A stretch of DNA of 64,000 nucleotides, from positions 243,201-307,200 of the forward strand of contig CAVXXM010000004.1 in NCBI GenBank assembly GCA_963765745.1, given 5' to 3'. Position 1 is the first letter of the stretch, and each line of letters begins with the position of its first letter. Positions 26,177-35,333 of this stretch are shown in pieces. Source of the DNA: JAHFPN01 sp963765745 (GTDB taxonomy: Bacteria; Pseudomonadota; Alphaproteobacteria; Rhizobiales; Xanthobacteraceae). Under the pieces are notes generated by a model. That model searched no databases. It saw only the letters and a list, made by a program, of their open reading frames with translations, and was not told the origin of the DNA. The position numbers and the translations under genes are program-made.

Positions 26177-27614
26177 CTATTCGAACGGCTCTCCGAGCCG
26201 CATGGGTGCGAGCGACTCGATGCGAATAGAGTCCGCAGCGAGCGGGGACAAAGCTGGTCGCGCTACGTCCAATACCGTGACGGGAATCTCATCCGGATTT
26301 GAGAAAACGCTGGTGCCGACGAGCGGCTCCGCAAGCCGGGCGACGTTGGCCTCGCGCTCTGTGCGCACGCTCGCCACCGCTTGCTGGATATAGCCTGAGA
26401 CCAGCGCTTCCGCCGCGCCGCCAGCGGCTTCGATGCCTTGGAACAATCGCCAGGCCGCAGCGCACAGCTCCTGCGTCAGATTTTCGATTGCACCCGAGCC
26501 CGCGCCCGCGTCGGCGACGCGATGCACGTTGGCTTCCTCGATCAGCACGAGCTGGGTGTTGCGCGCGACCCGCCGCGCGAAGGCGTCGGGCAGGCCGAGT
26601 GCGGCCGTATAGGGCAGCACCGTGACGCTGTCGGCGCCGCCGAGCCCGGCCGAAAACGCGGCGATCGTCGCGCGCAGCATGTTCACGTAGGGATCGCGCT
26701 TCGTCATCATTCGCCAGGCGGTCTCGGCGGAAATGAATGCGGGCGCGGGCGCCAGGCTGCAGGCTTCCTCGACCCGCGCCCAGAGTTTCCGCAGCGCGCG
26801 GAACTTGGCGATGGTCAGGAACTGATCGGCGTCGGCGGCCAGACGGAAGAAGATCATGCGCCGCGCATCGTCGAGCTTGACGCCGCCGGCTTCGAGCGCG
26901 CGCATGTATTCGACCGCGACCGCGAGCGCGAAGGCGAGCTCCTGCGCCTCCGAGCCGCCCGCATTGTGGATCACGCGCCCGTCGGCCACCGCCAACGGTC
27001 CGCGGAAGCCTTGCCCGGCCATGCCGGTGACGGCGGCAGTGAATACCTTGGAAAGCGCGTTCCAGGGCGCCGGGCTCGCTCCGGCCTGAGCGATGGCGCC
27101 CAGAGGATCGAAGCCGAAGCGAATATTAGTGGCAGCGGGCGCGATGCCGCGCTGTCTTGACGATCGAGGCGAGCGCCTGGCCCGCATCCTTGTTCTGCGG
27201 GCTGAGATCGAACTCGATGGCGATTCCGGCGTCGAGATAGACGCCGTCCAGCACGCGCGCGAGCGCGACCTCGGAGCCGTCGATGCCATAACCGTGGCTG
27301 CCGATGGAGCCCGCGAACACGAGCGCGAGGCCGCTCGCGCCGTTCGCCAGATCCTCGAGCGCCTGCGCGTTGGCCTGCGCGGGATCGGGATGATCGACGC
27401 GCTGCAGCACCTGCCAGGGCGCTGCGCCTCGTGCGCCAGCGACCGCGTGCGCCTCACTGGCGCGCTCGCTCAGCGCCTCGATCCGGAGTCCGTCATAGGT
27501 TCGCGCCACCAGCGTCTCGTCGAGCGGCGCGCCCTTCAGCGCTTGCTCAACCAGCTTCAGCCAGTCCTCGCGGCGGGCTGGTGGGAATTCCCCGGCGAGC
27601 TTGAAGTCCGTCAT
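26177..27614 (-). CDS. mcmB: Methylmalonyl-CoA mutase small subunit (one frameshift)
   Basis: The non-catalytic partner of methylmalonyl-CoA mutase, about 480 residues. The N-terminal part (27126-27614) reads WLKLVEQALKGAPLDETL, TYDGLRIEAL and GSHGYGIDGSEVALARVL. After about 27155 the protein continues in another frame with FGFDPLGAIAQAG, AVADGRVIHNAGGSEAQELAFA, AAETAWRMM-like and TKRDPYVNMLRATIAAFSAGLGGAD, then stops at 26177. One indel explains the break. It lacks the C-terminal B12-like domain found in longer small subunits, as is usual for short alphaproteobacterial forms. It heads the mcmB-membrane protein-mcmA set. Confidence 0.85.
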
Positions 27615-27656
27615 GGCATGGAACTACGCGGCGGCCCGCGGCCGGGCAAGCCCTGC

Positions 27657-28154
27657 TTAAGGCTTCACGTCCGGTGCGGCGAACAGGGCGATGCCCTTGC
27701 CGCCGACGCGCGCGAGCGCATCGCTCACCTTGATCCCGCTCACCACCCGGTCGGGTGCGATTTCGGCGAGCGGGACGAGCACGAACGCGCGCTCCATGAG
27801 CCGCGGGTGCGGGATTTCGAGATCCGGCTCGGCGATAGCGAGATCGCCGTAAAGCAGCACGTCGAGATCGATCACGCGCGGGCCGAAGCGAACTTCCTGC
27901 TTTCGGTCGCGGCCGAGACGGGTCTCGATCTCGAACAAGGCCGCGAGCAGCGCCCGTGGCGCGAACGCAGTCGTGCCGCGCACGACCTGATTGAGATAGG
28001 GGCCCTGTGCCACCGGGCCCCAGGGCTCGGTCTCGTAGACCGAAGACTGCGCCGTGAGCTTGAGCGGACCGTCATCGAGCGCGGCACGTGCCCGCATCAG
28101 ATTGGAGGCGCGGTCGCCTATATTCGAACCAAGCGCGACGAAGGCCTCAACCAT
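27657..28154 (-). CDS. folK: 2-amino-4-hydroxy-6-hydroxymethyldihydropteridine diphosphokinase
   Basis: FolK transfers pyrophosphate from ATP to 6-hydroxymethyl-dihydropterin in folate synthesis. Motifs are clear: VALGSNIGDRASNL at the start, VYETEPWGP, LNQVVRG, and the HPPK signature RFGPRVIDLDVLLYG followed by IPHPRLMERAFVL. The protein is about 165 residues from the ATG at 28154, which overlaps the end of folB by 8 bases; a longer in-frame start at 28184 lacks family support. It is the last gene of folP-folB-folK. Confidence 0.94.
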   Translation of the reverse strand: MVEAFVALGSNIGDRASNLMRARAALDDGPLKLTAQSSVYETEPWGPVAQGPYLNQVVRGTTAFAPRALLAALFEIETRLGRDRKQEVRFGPRVIDLDVLLYGDLAIAEPDLEIPHPRLMERAFVLVPLAEIAPDRVVSGIKVSDALARVGGKGIALFAAPDVKP

Positions 28155-28515
28155 CGCGCCGCCGCTCGACCGTGGCCGCGACATAGTCGATCACGGCCGG
28201 CACCGGCGCCGCCGGCTTCTTCACCGTCACGCGAACCGCGAGGATACGGGGGAAGTGTGCCAGCACCGCCGCTGCTACGTGCGCCGCCGCCGCTTCGATC
28301 AAATCGAACCGCTTGTCGAGAAACGCCGCCTGCGCGACCGCGATCGCCTCGGCATAGTCGGCGGCCGCCGTGAGCTTGTCGGTCTTGGCCGCTTCGGCGA
28401 TATCGGTTTCGAACGAAAGATCGATGACGAAGCGCTGGCCGTTCAACTTCTCGGCCTCGGTCACGCCATGATGGGCGAACACCGAGAGGCCAACGATGTC
28501 GATGGTGCCGCGCAT
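28147..28515 (-). CDS. folB: Dihydroneopterin aldolase
   Basis: FolB cleaves dihydroneopterin to 6-hydroxymethyl-dihydropterin and glycolaldehyde. The 122-residue T-fold protein has the typical opening DIVGLSVFAHHGVTEAEK, then GQRFVIDLSFETD, the ADYAEAIAVAQ segment, a conserved glutamate near IEAAAAHVA, and the basic RVTVKKPAAPVP strand. Its start and the folP stop overlap as ATGA, so the enzymes acting just before and after the pyrophosphokinase step are translationally linked. Assignment is secure by both sequence and operon. Confidence 0.92.
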   Translation of the reverse strand: MRGTIDIVGLSVFAHHGVTEAEKLNGQRFVIDLSFETDIAEAAKTDKLTAAADYAEAIAVAQAAFLDKRFDLIEAAAAHVAAAVLAHFPRILAVRVTVKKPAAPVPAVIDYVAATVERRRDG

Positions 28516-29396
28516 CAGTGTGCCCCGCGGATCGCCTCGGCCACGCGCAGCGCCTGCACGTGGGCCGCCACGTCGTGTACGCGCAGGATCGCCACCCGCC
28601 CGAGCACCGCGAATACATTGGCGGCGAGCGTGCCGGGCAGCCGCTCGCGCGGCTCGCTCGGCGAAAGCCGGCCGATAAAGCTCTTGCGCGAAGTGCCGAT
28701 CAGGATCGGGAAGCCGATCTCATGCAGCTCGTCGAGCCGGGCGAGAACGGCGAGATTCTGCTCCAGCGTCTTGCCGAAGCCGATGCCCGGATCGAGCACG
28801 ATGCGATCCTCGCGGATACCGGCGGCGCGCGCCCGCGCCAGCGAATTGGCGAAGAAAACGCGGATGTCGTCGAGGATGTCGATATTGGGCTCCGCCCGCT
28901 CGCGATTGTGCATGAGGACGACCGCGGCGCCGCTCGCCGCCACCACGCGGGCCATGTCGGGGTCGCGCTGCAAACCCCATACGTCGTTGACCATGCGCGC
29001 GCCTTGCTTGAGCGCGGCCTCGGCGACGGCGGCCTTGTAGGTGTCGATCGAAACGGGAATGTCGGTTTTCTCCACGAGACCCGCGATCACCGGCAGCGCG
29101 CGCTTCAATTCCTCGCCGGTATCGACCGCGACGTAGCCCGGCCGGGTCGACTCGCCGCCGACATCGACGATATCGGCGCCTTCCTCGATCATGCGCAGGC
29201 CGGCCCGCACCGCGGCGCCGGCGTCCGCGTACAGGCCGCCGTCGGAGAACGAATCCGGCGTCATGTTGATGACGCCCATCACCAGCGTCCGGCCGCCGAG
29301 CTTCAGCGGCAGGCCGCGCGCGTCGAGCGTGCGGATCGGGGCGGGTTCGAGCATGGCGAAATCCAAAAAGGTCGCGCGGATATCCCGCGGCGGCAT
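28515..29396 (-). CDS. folP: Dihydropteroate synthase
   Basis: FolP joins 6-hydroxymethyl-dihydropterin pyrophosphate with p-aminobenzoate; it is the sulfonamide target. The TIM barrel motifs are GVINMTPDSFSDGG, VDVGGESTRPG, VSIDTYK and, near the C-terminus, DPGIGFGKTLEQN and GTSRKSFIG. Length is 293 residues from 29396, or 279 from an ATG at 29354; neither has a strong ribosome site, so the start is uncertain. First gene of the folP-folB-folK operon, divergent from the HerA-like ATPase gene across about 100 bases. Confidence 0.94.
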   Translation of the reverse strand: MPPRDIRATFLDFAMLEPAPIRTLDARGLPLKLGGRTLVMGVINMTPDSFSDGGLYADAGAAVRAGLRMIEEGADIVDVGGESTRPGYVAVDTGEELKRALPVIAGLVEKTDIPVSIDTYKAAVAEAALKQGARMVNDVWGLQRDPDMARVVAASGAAVVLMHNRERAEPNIDILDDIRVFFANSLARARAAGIREDRIVLDPGIGFGKTLEQNLAVLARLDELHEIGFPILIGTSRKSFIGRLSPSEPRERLPGTLAANVFAVLGRVAILRVHDVAAHVQALRVAEAIRGAH

Positions 29397-29498
29397 GCAA
29401 AAGGCAAGCGCCGCGTTGCGCGATCAATCGCGAAGACGGTGACAAGTGCGGCGTGGGCGCATTATAAGAGGCCGCAAGGGTGGGCAAAGGAGAGGCCG

Positions 29499-31094
29499 AT
29501 GGCGGCAAAGAAAGTAGATGTCGATGGCAAGATTTACGTCGGCAAAGCGTCGCAGCCCGCCTACCTGACGCTCAAGCTCGGCAACCGCCACGGCATCGTC
29601 ACCGGCGCCACCGGGACCGGCAAGACGGTGACGCTGCAGGTGCTGGCCGAAGGCTTCTCGCGGGCCGGCGTTCCGGTGTTCGCCGCCGACATTAAGAGCG
29701 ATCTGTCCGGCGTGTCGGCCGCGGGTCAGGGCCAAGACTTCATCGTCAAGCGCGCGAAAGACATCGGGATGGAATACCAGCCCGACGAATTTCCCGTGAT
29801 CTTCTGGGATCTTTTCGGCGAGCAGGGCCACCCGGTGCGAGCGACAATTTCCGAGATGGGCCCCCTGTTGCTTGCCCGCATCATGAACCTGAACGAAACC
29901 CAGGAAGGCGTGCTCAACATCGCGTTCAAGATCGCGGACGAGCAGGGACTCTTACTGCTCGATCTGAAGGATCTGCGGGCGATGCTCACCTTCATCGCCG
30001 AGAATGCCGCATCGCTGACCAAGGAATACGGCAACGTCTCCTCGACCACGGTCGGCACCATCCAGCGCCAGTTGCTCGTGCTCGACAACCAGCACGCCGA
30101 AAAATTCTTCGGCGAGCCGGCGCTCGACATCAAGGACTTGATGCGCACGCGCGACGGCAAGGGCGTCATCAGCCTGCTTGCCGCCGACAAGCTGATGCAG
30201 AACCCGCGGCTCTATTCGACATTTCTGCTGTGGCTGCTCTCGGAGCTGTTCGAGCAGCTTCCCGAGGTGGGCGATCCGGAGAAGCCCAAGCTCGTGTTCT
30301 TCTTCGACGAGGCGCATCTTCTGTTCGACGACGCGCCCAAGGCTCTCACCGACAAGATCGAGCAGGTGGTGCGCCTGATCCGCTCCAAGGGCGTCGGCGT
30401 CTATTTCGTGACCCAGGTTCCGATCGACGTGCCGGACAAAGTTTTGGCGCAGCTCAGCAATCGTGTGCAGCATGCGCTTCGCGCCTATACGCCGAAAGAA
30501 CAGAAGGCGGTGAAGGTGGCGGCCGAATCCTTCCGGCCCAATCCCAAGCTCAAGACCGAGCGTGTCATCACCGAGCTCGGCAAGGGCGAGGCGCTGGTTT
30601 CCTTCCTCGAAGGCAATGGCGTGCCGGCGATGGTGGATCGCTGCCTGATCCGTCCGCCTTCGGCTCGCGTCGGGCCGGTGACGCCGGAAGAGCGCCGCGC
30701 GGTGATCGCGCGGAGTCCGGTGAAGGGCCTGTACGATACGGCTGTCGATCGGGAATCCGCCTACGAGATGCTGAAGAATCGCGCGACGGAGGGGGCGGCC
30801 GATCCGGAGGCCCCGTCCACCCGGCAGCGGCCCGGACAAGCGCCGGAGCAAGCGCCGGCCGAAGCGACCGGCGGCATCGGCGGCTGGCTTGGCGGCATTT
30901 TCGGCACCGGCCGCAAACGCGGCCAACGTCTGTCCACGGGGCAATATGTCACCCGCGAGGTCACGCGCACCGTGGTGAACCGGATGGCGGGCCAGGTCGC
31001 CGCCGATCTCGGCAAGAGCCTGGGCGGGAAAATGGGCGGCTCCATCGGCCGCGCGCTGGTGCGCGGTGCGCTCGGCGGGATCCTGCGGCGCTAG
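29499..31094 (+). CDS. HerA-like helicase/ATPase (DUF853, YjgR type)
   Basis: A 531-residue HerA/FtsK-clade ATPase. Walker A is GATGTGKTVTLQ near residue 34, Walker B with its acidic pair is LVFFFDEAHLLF near residue 269, and DFIVKRAKDIGM and VRLIRSKGVGVYFVTQ are conserved DUF853 stretches. The C-terminus is Gly/Arg-rich. The start has an AAAGGAGAGG site and gives the family's exact N-terminus (VDGKIYVGKA). A much longer in-frame version from 28518 runs through folP and is not real. The cellular role of YjgR-type proteins is not established; no nuclease gene (nurA) is beside it. Confidence 0.9.
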   Translation: MAAKKVDVDGKIYVGKASQPAYLTLKLGNRHGIVTGATGTGKTVTLQVLAEGFSRAGVPVFAADIKSDLSGVSAAGQGQDFIVKRAKDIGMEYQPDEFPVIFWDLFGEQGHPVRATISEMGPLLLARIMNLNETQEGVLNIAFKIADEQGLLLLDLKDLRAMLTFIAENAASLTKEYGNVSSTTVGTIQRQLLVLDNQHAEKFFGEPALDIKDLMRTRDGKGVISLLAADKLMQNPRLYSTFLLWLLSELFEQLPEVGDPEKPKLVFFFDEAHLLFDDAPKALTDKIEQVVRLIRSKGVGVYFVTQVPIDVPDKVLAQLSNRVQHALRAYTPKEQKAVKVAAESFRPNPKLKTERVITELGKGEALVSFLEGNGVPAMVDRCLIRPPSARVGPVTPEERRAVIARSPVKGLYDTAVDRESAYEMLKNRATEGAADPEAPSTRQRPGQAPEQAPAEATGGIGGWLGGIFGTGRKRGQRLSTGQYVTREVTRTVVNRMAGQVAADLGKSLGGKMGGSIGRALVRGALGGILRR

Positions 31095-31119
31095 GCGTAT
31101 CCGGCTCGCCGGATGAAGT

Positions 31120-31785
31120 TCATAACGAGAGCTGCGCGAGCTCTGCCAGACTCTTCAGCGTCGCGGCGGGAGCGAAATCGCCGTACTCCGCAGGCGCGCC
31201 GCCGCGATTGATCCAGATCGCCGTCATACCGGCCGCCGCGGCACCCGCCACGTCCCAGCGGTTCGACGACACGAAGCCGATCGCCTCGGGCGCAAGCGCC
31301 AGCGCCTTTGCCGCCAGCGCATAAACCTCGCGCCGCGGCTTGTAGATGCGGATCGCGTCGACTGAGAGCACATGATCGATGAGCTTGCCGAGCCCGCCAG
31401 CCTTGACCGCCGCCGCCAGCATGTCCGGCGACCCGTTGGAAAGGATCGCCGTCGGATAATTCTTGACCTTGAGCGCTTCGAGCGCCGCGCGCGCGTCGGG
31501 GAAGGCGCCGAGTTCGCGATAGGCCTCCAACAACTTCGGCTTGAGGCCCAGATCGACGCTCGGGAACCGCGCCAGCGCGAAATCGAGCGCGCGCTCGGTG
31601 ATCTGCCAGAACGGCTCGTAGCGGCCCATCAGCGTCAGCGTCCAGGTGTATTCGAGCTGCTTCGTCCGCCACAGTTCCGAAAGTCGATCCGCCTCTGGCC
31701 CGGCCGCGGCGCGGTGGCGTGCAATCGCCGCATGGACGTCGAACAGCGTCCCGTAGGCGTCGAAAACGAAGGCTTGGATAGGCAT
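31120..31785 (-). CDS. (S)-2-haloacid dehalogenase, type II HAD
   Basis: A 221-residue HAD-superfamily hydrolase that matches type II haloacid dehalogenases, which release halide from 2-haloacids. The nucleophile is D9 in AFVFDAYGTLFD; WRTKQLEYTW gives the conserved Arg, SNGS the binding serine, Lys lies in KPRREVY, and SSNRWDVAGA completes the site. This full set separates it from generic HAD phosphatases. It lies between the HerA-like gene (convergent) and the GT39-like gene (same strand, 55 bases upstream). The physiological substrate may be a natural haloacid or another alpha-substituted acid. Confidence 0.88.
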   Translation of the reverse strand: MPIQAFVFDAYGTLFDVHAAIARHRAAAGPEADRLSELWRTKQLEYTWTLTLMGRYEPFWQITERALDFALARFPSVDLGLKPKLLEAYRELGAFPDARAALEALKVKNYPTAILSNGSPDMLAAAVKAGGLGKLIDHVLSVDAIRIYKPRREVYALAAKALALAPEAIGFVSSNRWDVAGAAAAGMTAIWINRGGAPAEYGDFAPAATLKSLAELAQLSL

Positions 31786-31840
31786 GATCTAGACCTGGGC
31801 CGGAGGCCCGGACGCTACCGCAAGCTGGCGAATCGGGAAA

Positions 31841-33521
31841 TCAAAACACGCCGCCGAAATTCGAAGGCGTGTCGGATGCCTTCTTCTCGTCGTCCGGCGC
31901 GATATAGGTCGAGACGATAGTACGTCCGCGCAGATCGTAGGCGCGCGCGAACACGACGCCCTCCCGTTCGGCGGTGGCGAGTATGGGCGCGTTGAGCTTG
32001 GCGCAGTAATAGGTGCCGAGCGAGATCGCGAAATCGGCGCCCTTGGGGTCGCCGGTAGCCTCGAAGGAGGGGCCAAGCTCGAAGCCCACCGTATGCGCCG
32101 GCCCGCAGACCGCGACCTTCCATTTGCGGTTTCGCGGCGGCTCTACATCCATCTCATCGAGGTGGGTGAGCAGGTTCTCCGATGCCTCCTTCAAGCCGAG
32201 GCCCCAGTAGTCGAGCATGTACTGGCTCTGCGCGCCGCGCACGCCGCCGGCCATGTGGTTGAACAGCGCGTACTGGTACGGATGGATGCGCCAGAAATCG
32301 ACCATTGTCACCGAAAGCAGGCCGACGAACGCGACGATGCCGGCCGCCACGGCGGGGCGCGCGTAATCGCGGAGCCGCTCGAGCAGATACGCCGCCGCCA
32401 GCCCGCCGAGCACCGCGAAGGGCGGGATCACGAAGAGAAAGTGGCGGATGCCGTTATAGAGCACCGGGCGCGTGACGACCGCGATCAGGATCGGCAGCAT
32501 CGCGGCCGAGATCAGCAGCGCAAGCGATGCGCGCCGCCAGGGCTCGACGCCGCCGCGCAGCACGACGGCGCTGCCGCCCGCGGTTCCCGCCAGCGCCAGC
32601 GCCACGAAAATCTCCGGCAGCTTCAGCAGGCAGAGCAGCGGCACGTACGTGCGCGGCATGTCGGTGATCAGAACGCGCGCTCCCTCGAACAAGTCCTTCC
32701 AGGGCTTCTCCCAGAAGTGCGAGTAGAACTCGATGGCGCGTAGCGGGTTGAGCGGCGCGAGCACCGACCACGGCCAGACGATCCCCATCACCACATAGGC
32801 GAGCGGCAGCGCGAGCCCGAGCGAGACGGCGAAAGTCGCGACTCGCCAGGCCGCGGCCTTGGCGCCGATTTCGCGCCAGTCGATCGCGAACAGGACCGTT
32901 ACGCCCGCCGCCGCGAACACGAGTCCGATGCCGCCGATGACGCGCGTGCCGACCGCGAGTCCGAGCGCGAGACCGAACAGCAGGATCGTCGGGATGCGCG
33001 GCCGCGGATATTCCTCGAAGTTGCGCACGGTCGCGTAGGCCAGGAACGCCATCGCCACCGCGAAGGGCGTATCCTTCGCGTTGATGAACATGTGACCGTA
33101 ATAGAGCGGCGTCGCCGCCAAGCAGCACGAGCGCCGCGAGTCCGGCGACCGGTCCGCCGAGGCGGCGCGCCGTCCGCCAGACCACGAAGAGTCCGGCAAG
33201 ACCCACGAGAGCGCCCGTAAGCCGGCGCGTCACGAACAGGTCGAACGGCATGATCTTGTCGAAGATCGCGGCGACCAGATCGAAACCGCCGCCGTAGAAA
33301 TGGAGATTGTAGAGGTCGAAGGCGCGCATATCCGTGAAACCGGACGTGTAATAGGCGAGCAAGTACTCGCCGTAGCGGCCATGCGAATAGTCGTCCCAGG
33401 CCAGTCCGTAATCGCCGAAGGTGAGCAGTGCGACGACGCCGAGCGCGGCGAGCACCGCCCAAGCGGTAGCATCGAGCGGCGCGGCGGCAACGCGCCGCGT
33501 TATGGCGGAAAAAATTTGCAT
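31841..33521 (-). CDS. GT39-like membrane glycosyltransferase (one frameshift)
   Basis: A large multi-helix membrane protein of about 560 residues that looks like the PMT/ArnT GT39 group, which moves sugars from lipid carriers in the periplasm. The N-terminal part (to about 33120) has DYGLAWDDYSHGRYGE, with the acidic pair common in this fold, and LFVTRRLTGALVG. After a frame change around 33115-33125 it continues with YGHMFINAKDTPFAVAMA, many helices, then a soluble C-terminal domain of about 150 residues. The break falls in a repetitive GCC/GCG run. Acceptor and donor are unknown. Confidence 0.75.
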
Positions 33522-33725
33522 GGAGAATACGTGAACGGCCAGCCCTGTAACGTTCCTCTTGCGCGACCCTCGCAGCCCCCGCCGCGCGGTTATTTATTCA
33601 TCATTGAAACGAGATTTGTGCAAATTTGTGGTGCACTGCAAGTGGGTAGGGGTGCAAAGCAGCAAACAAGCCTACCGCGATACCCGAAGGGCGCGGGAAA
33701 GCGGCTTTTGGCAGAACAAACGGCA

Positions 33726-33750
33726 GAGGCGGGACCCGGGGTCCCGCCTC
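33726..33750 (-). terminator. Stem-loop downstream of sodB
   Basis: A 10-bp G+C-rich perfect stem (GAGGCGGGAC / GTCCCGCCTC) with a 5-base loop sits 35 bases past the sodB stop. On the minus strand it is followed by a mixed tract rather than a clean U-run, so it is a probable but imperfect intrinsic terminator. The rest of the gap to the GT39-like gene (33522-33725) is comparatively A+T-rich and shows no gene. Confidence 0.5.
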
Positions 33751-33784
33751 TTCTTTCCCGGAGCCGTCGCTTCGCCGCGGCCGT

Positions 33785-34381
33785 TTAACGGGCCTTGGCC
33801 GCCAGTTCCGCCACGTAGTCCCAGTTCACCAAACTTTCGAGGAAGGCCTTGAGGTAGTCGGGTCTGCGGTTGCGGTAGTCGATGTAATAGGAATGCTCCC
33901 ACACGTCGCAGCCCAATATCGGCAATGCCCCATGCACCAGCGGGCTCTCGCCGTTCGCCGTCTTGCTGACGATGATCTTGCCGTCCTTGACCGCGAGCCA
34001 GCACCAGCCCGAACCGAATTGCGTGACACCAGCCTGGACGAAGTCCTCCTTCATCTTCTCGACCGAGCCGAGATCGGCGACGATGCGCTTCTCCAACTCG
34101 CCGGGAATCTTGCCGCCGCCCTTGGGCTTCATCCATTTCCAGAACAGCGAGTGATTGTAGTGCTGGCCGGCATTATTGAAGAGGCCGGCGTTCTTGCCGA
34201 ACGAGCCTTTCACGATTTCCTCGAGGCTCTTGTCCTCGAGCCCGGAGCCCTTGAGCAGATTGTTGCCGTTATTGACGTAGGCGAGGTGATGCTTGTCGTG
34301 ATGGTATTCGAGCGTCTCGCGCGACATGAAGGGGGCGAGCGCGTCGTGCGGGTAGGGCAGTTCCGGCAACGTGAACGACAT
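33785..34381 (-). CDS. sodB: Superoxide dismutase (Fe/Mn family)
   Basis: A 198-residue cytosolic Fe/Mn superoxide dismutase. Metal ligands are in the expected places: YHHDKHH (first His), QHYNHSLFW (second), and DVWEHSYYIDYRNRRPDYL (Asp and last His). FNNAGQHYNH together with GSGWCWL favours the iron type, though Fe and Mn forms cannot be separated with certainty. A strong GAGGAGGATCTC site supports the start at 34381. The ATG is divergent from the Pro-rich membrane protein gene. No leader, so cytoplasmic. Confidence 0.95.
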   Translation of the reverse strand: MSFTLPELPYPHDALAPFMSRETLEYHHDKHHLAYVNNGNNLLKGSGLEDKSLEEIVKGSFGKNAGLFNNAGQHYNHSLFWKWMKPKGGGKIPGELEKRIVADLGSVEKMKEDFVQAGVTQFGSGWCWLAVKDGKIIVSKTANGESPLVHGALPILGCDVWEHSYYIDYRNRRPDYLKAFLESLVNWDYVAELAAKAR

Positions 34382-34546
34382 GAGATCCTCCTCGGGGAAC
34401 GCGATCATGGGCGCCGAGCGCCGATGCTGCATTAGAGATAAGCCGGGAACGCGCGGCGCACAACCGCTTGAACGCGCCTTGGCAGGGCCGCCCATTCGCC
34501 CTGTTTTCCGTGCTACGTTCCTATGGATTCGAGGTGTTTCTCCACG

Positions 34547-35329
34547 ATGTCTTTTCTGCTGATCGTCTTCGGACTCTTGCTCGCCCTGTTGGGGGCCGCG
34601 GTGATCGTCGCCGGTGCGCCGGAATGGGCGCTCGGCCTCGGCCTCGGCGCATCCCTGATCGAGAGCGGTACGATCGGCTTCGTCGGCGGGCTCGTCGTTT
34701 TCGGGATCGGCCTGTTGCTGCGCGCCGTGCACGATCTCGGCCGCCGGCTCGATGCACTCAAACCGGCACCGGCTCAACGCGCGGCCGCCGAACGCGCGCC
34801 CGAGATCGAGCCGAGCCTGGTGCCGCAGCAAATTCCGGTGCCGCTGACGCAGCCGGTTGCGCGGCCGGCGCATCCATCGGCGCGTCCGGTCTCCGCCGAC
34901 GAGAAAGATCTGCATCCGCGCGCCTGGCCGCCATCGACTGGCGCCACCGCGCGCGTTCAAGCCGAACCTCCGCCGCGTGTCCGCGAGTCGGCACCCGAGC
35001 GCGCCGCGCGCATTCAGGCCGAGCCTCCGCCGCGAGTGCGCGAGCCCGCGCCCGAACATGCCATGCGGGAAATGCCGGCGCCGAAACCCGAGCCCGCGTC
35101 GAAGCCGCGCGCGCCCGTGCCCGCCACCGATGCCGCGCCCGGCGGTCCGGCGGTGCGTTCCGGCATCATCGGCGGCATGGCCTATACGCTCTATGCCGAC
35201 GGATCGATCGAGGCGGAAATGCCGCTCGGCATCATGCGCTTCGCATCGATCGAAGATTTGCGCGCGCACGTCTCCCGCACCGGCGCCGATGCGGACTCAG
35301 AGTTCAGGAAGCCGGTAACGAAGTCCTGA
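34547..35329 (+). CDS. Membrane protein with Pro-rich repeat linker
   Basis: A protein of about 260 residues of unknown function. Two hydrophobic helices (about 2-22 and 33-54) are followed by a long Pro/Ala/Arg-rich linker. The linker contains two near-identical repeats (ARVQAEPPPRVRESAPER, then ARIQAEPPPRVREPAPEH). A short folded C-terminal module (GIIGGMAYTLYADGSIEAEMPLGIMRFASIEDLRAH) has no recognised family name. The ATG at 34547 is preferred; 34523 is possible. The layout fits a membrane-anchored cytosolic or periplasmic tether. It ends 4 bases before the convergent ptrB. Confidence 0.75.
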   Translation: MSFLLIVFGLLLALLGAAVIVAGAPEWALGLGLGASLIESGTIGFVGGLVVFGIGLLLRAVHDLGRRLDALKPAPAQRAAAERAPEIEPSLVPQQIPVPLTQPVARPAHPSARPVSADEKDLHPRAWPPSTGATARVQAEPPPRVRESAPERAARIQAEPPPRVREPAPEHAMREMPAPKPEPASKPRAPVPATDAAPGGPAVRSGIIGGMAYTLYADGSIEAEMPLGIMRFASIEDLRAHVSRTGADADSEFRKPVTKS

Positions 35330-35333
35330 CGGC

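Noticed and set aside
28518..29498. N-terminal extension of the HerA-like protein
   Set aside because: The extension runs antisense through folP. The ATG at 29499 has a strong ribosome site and matches the family N-terminus.
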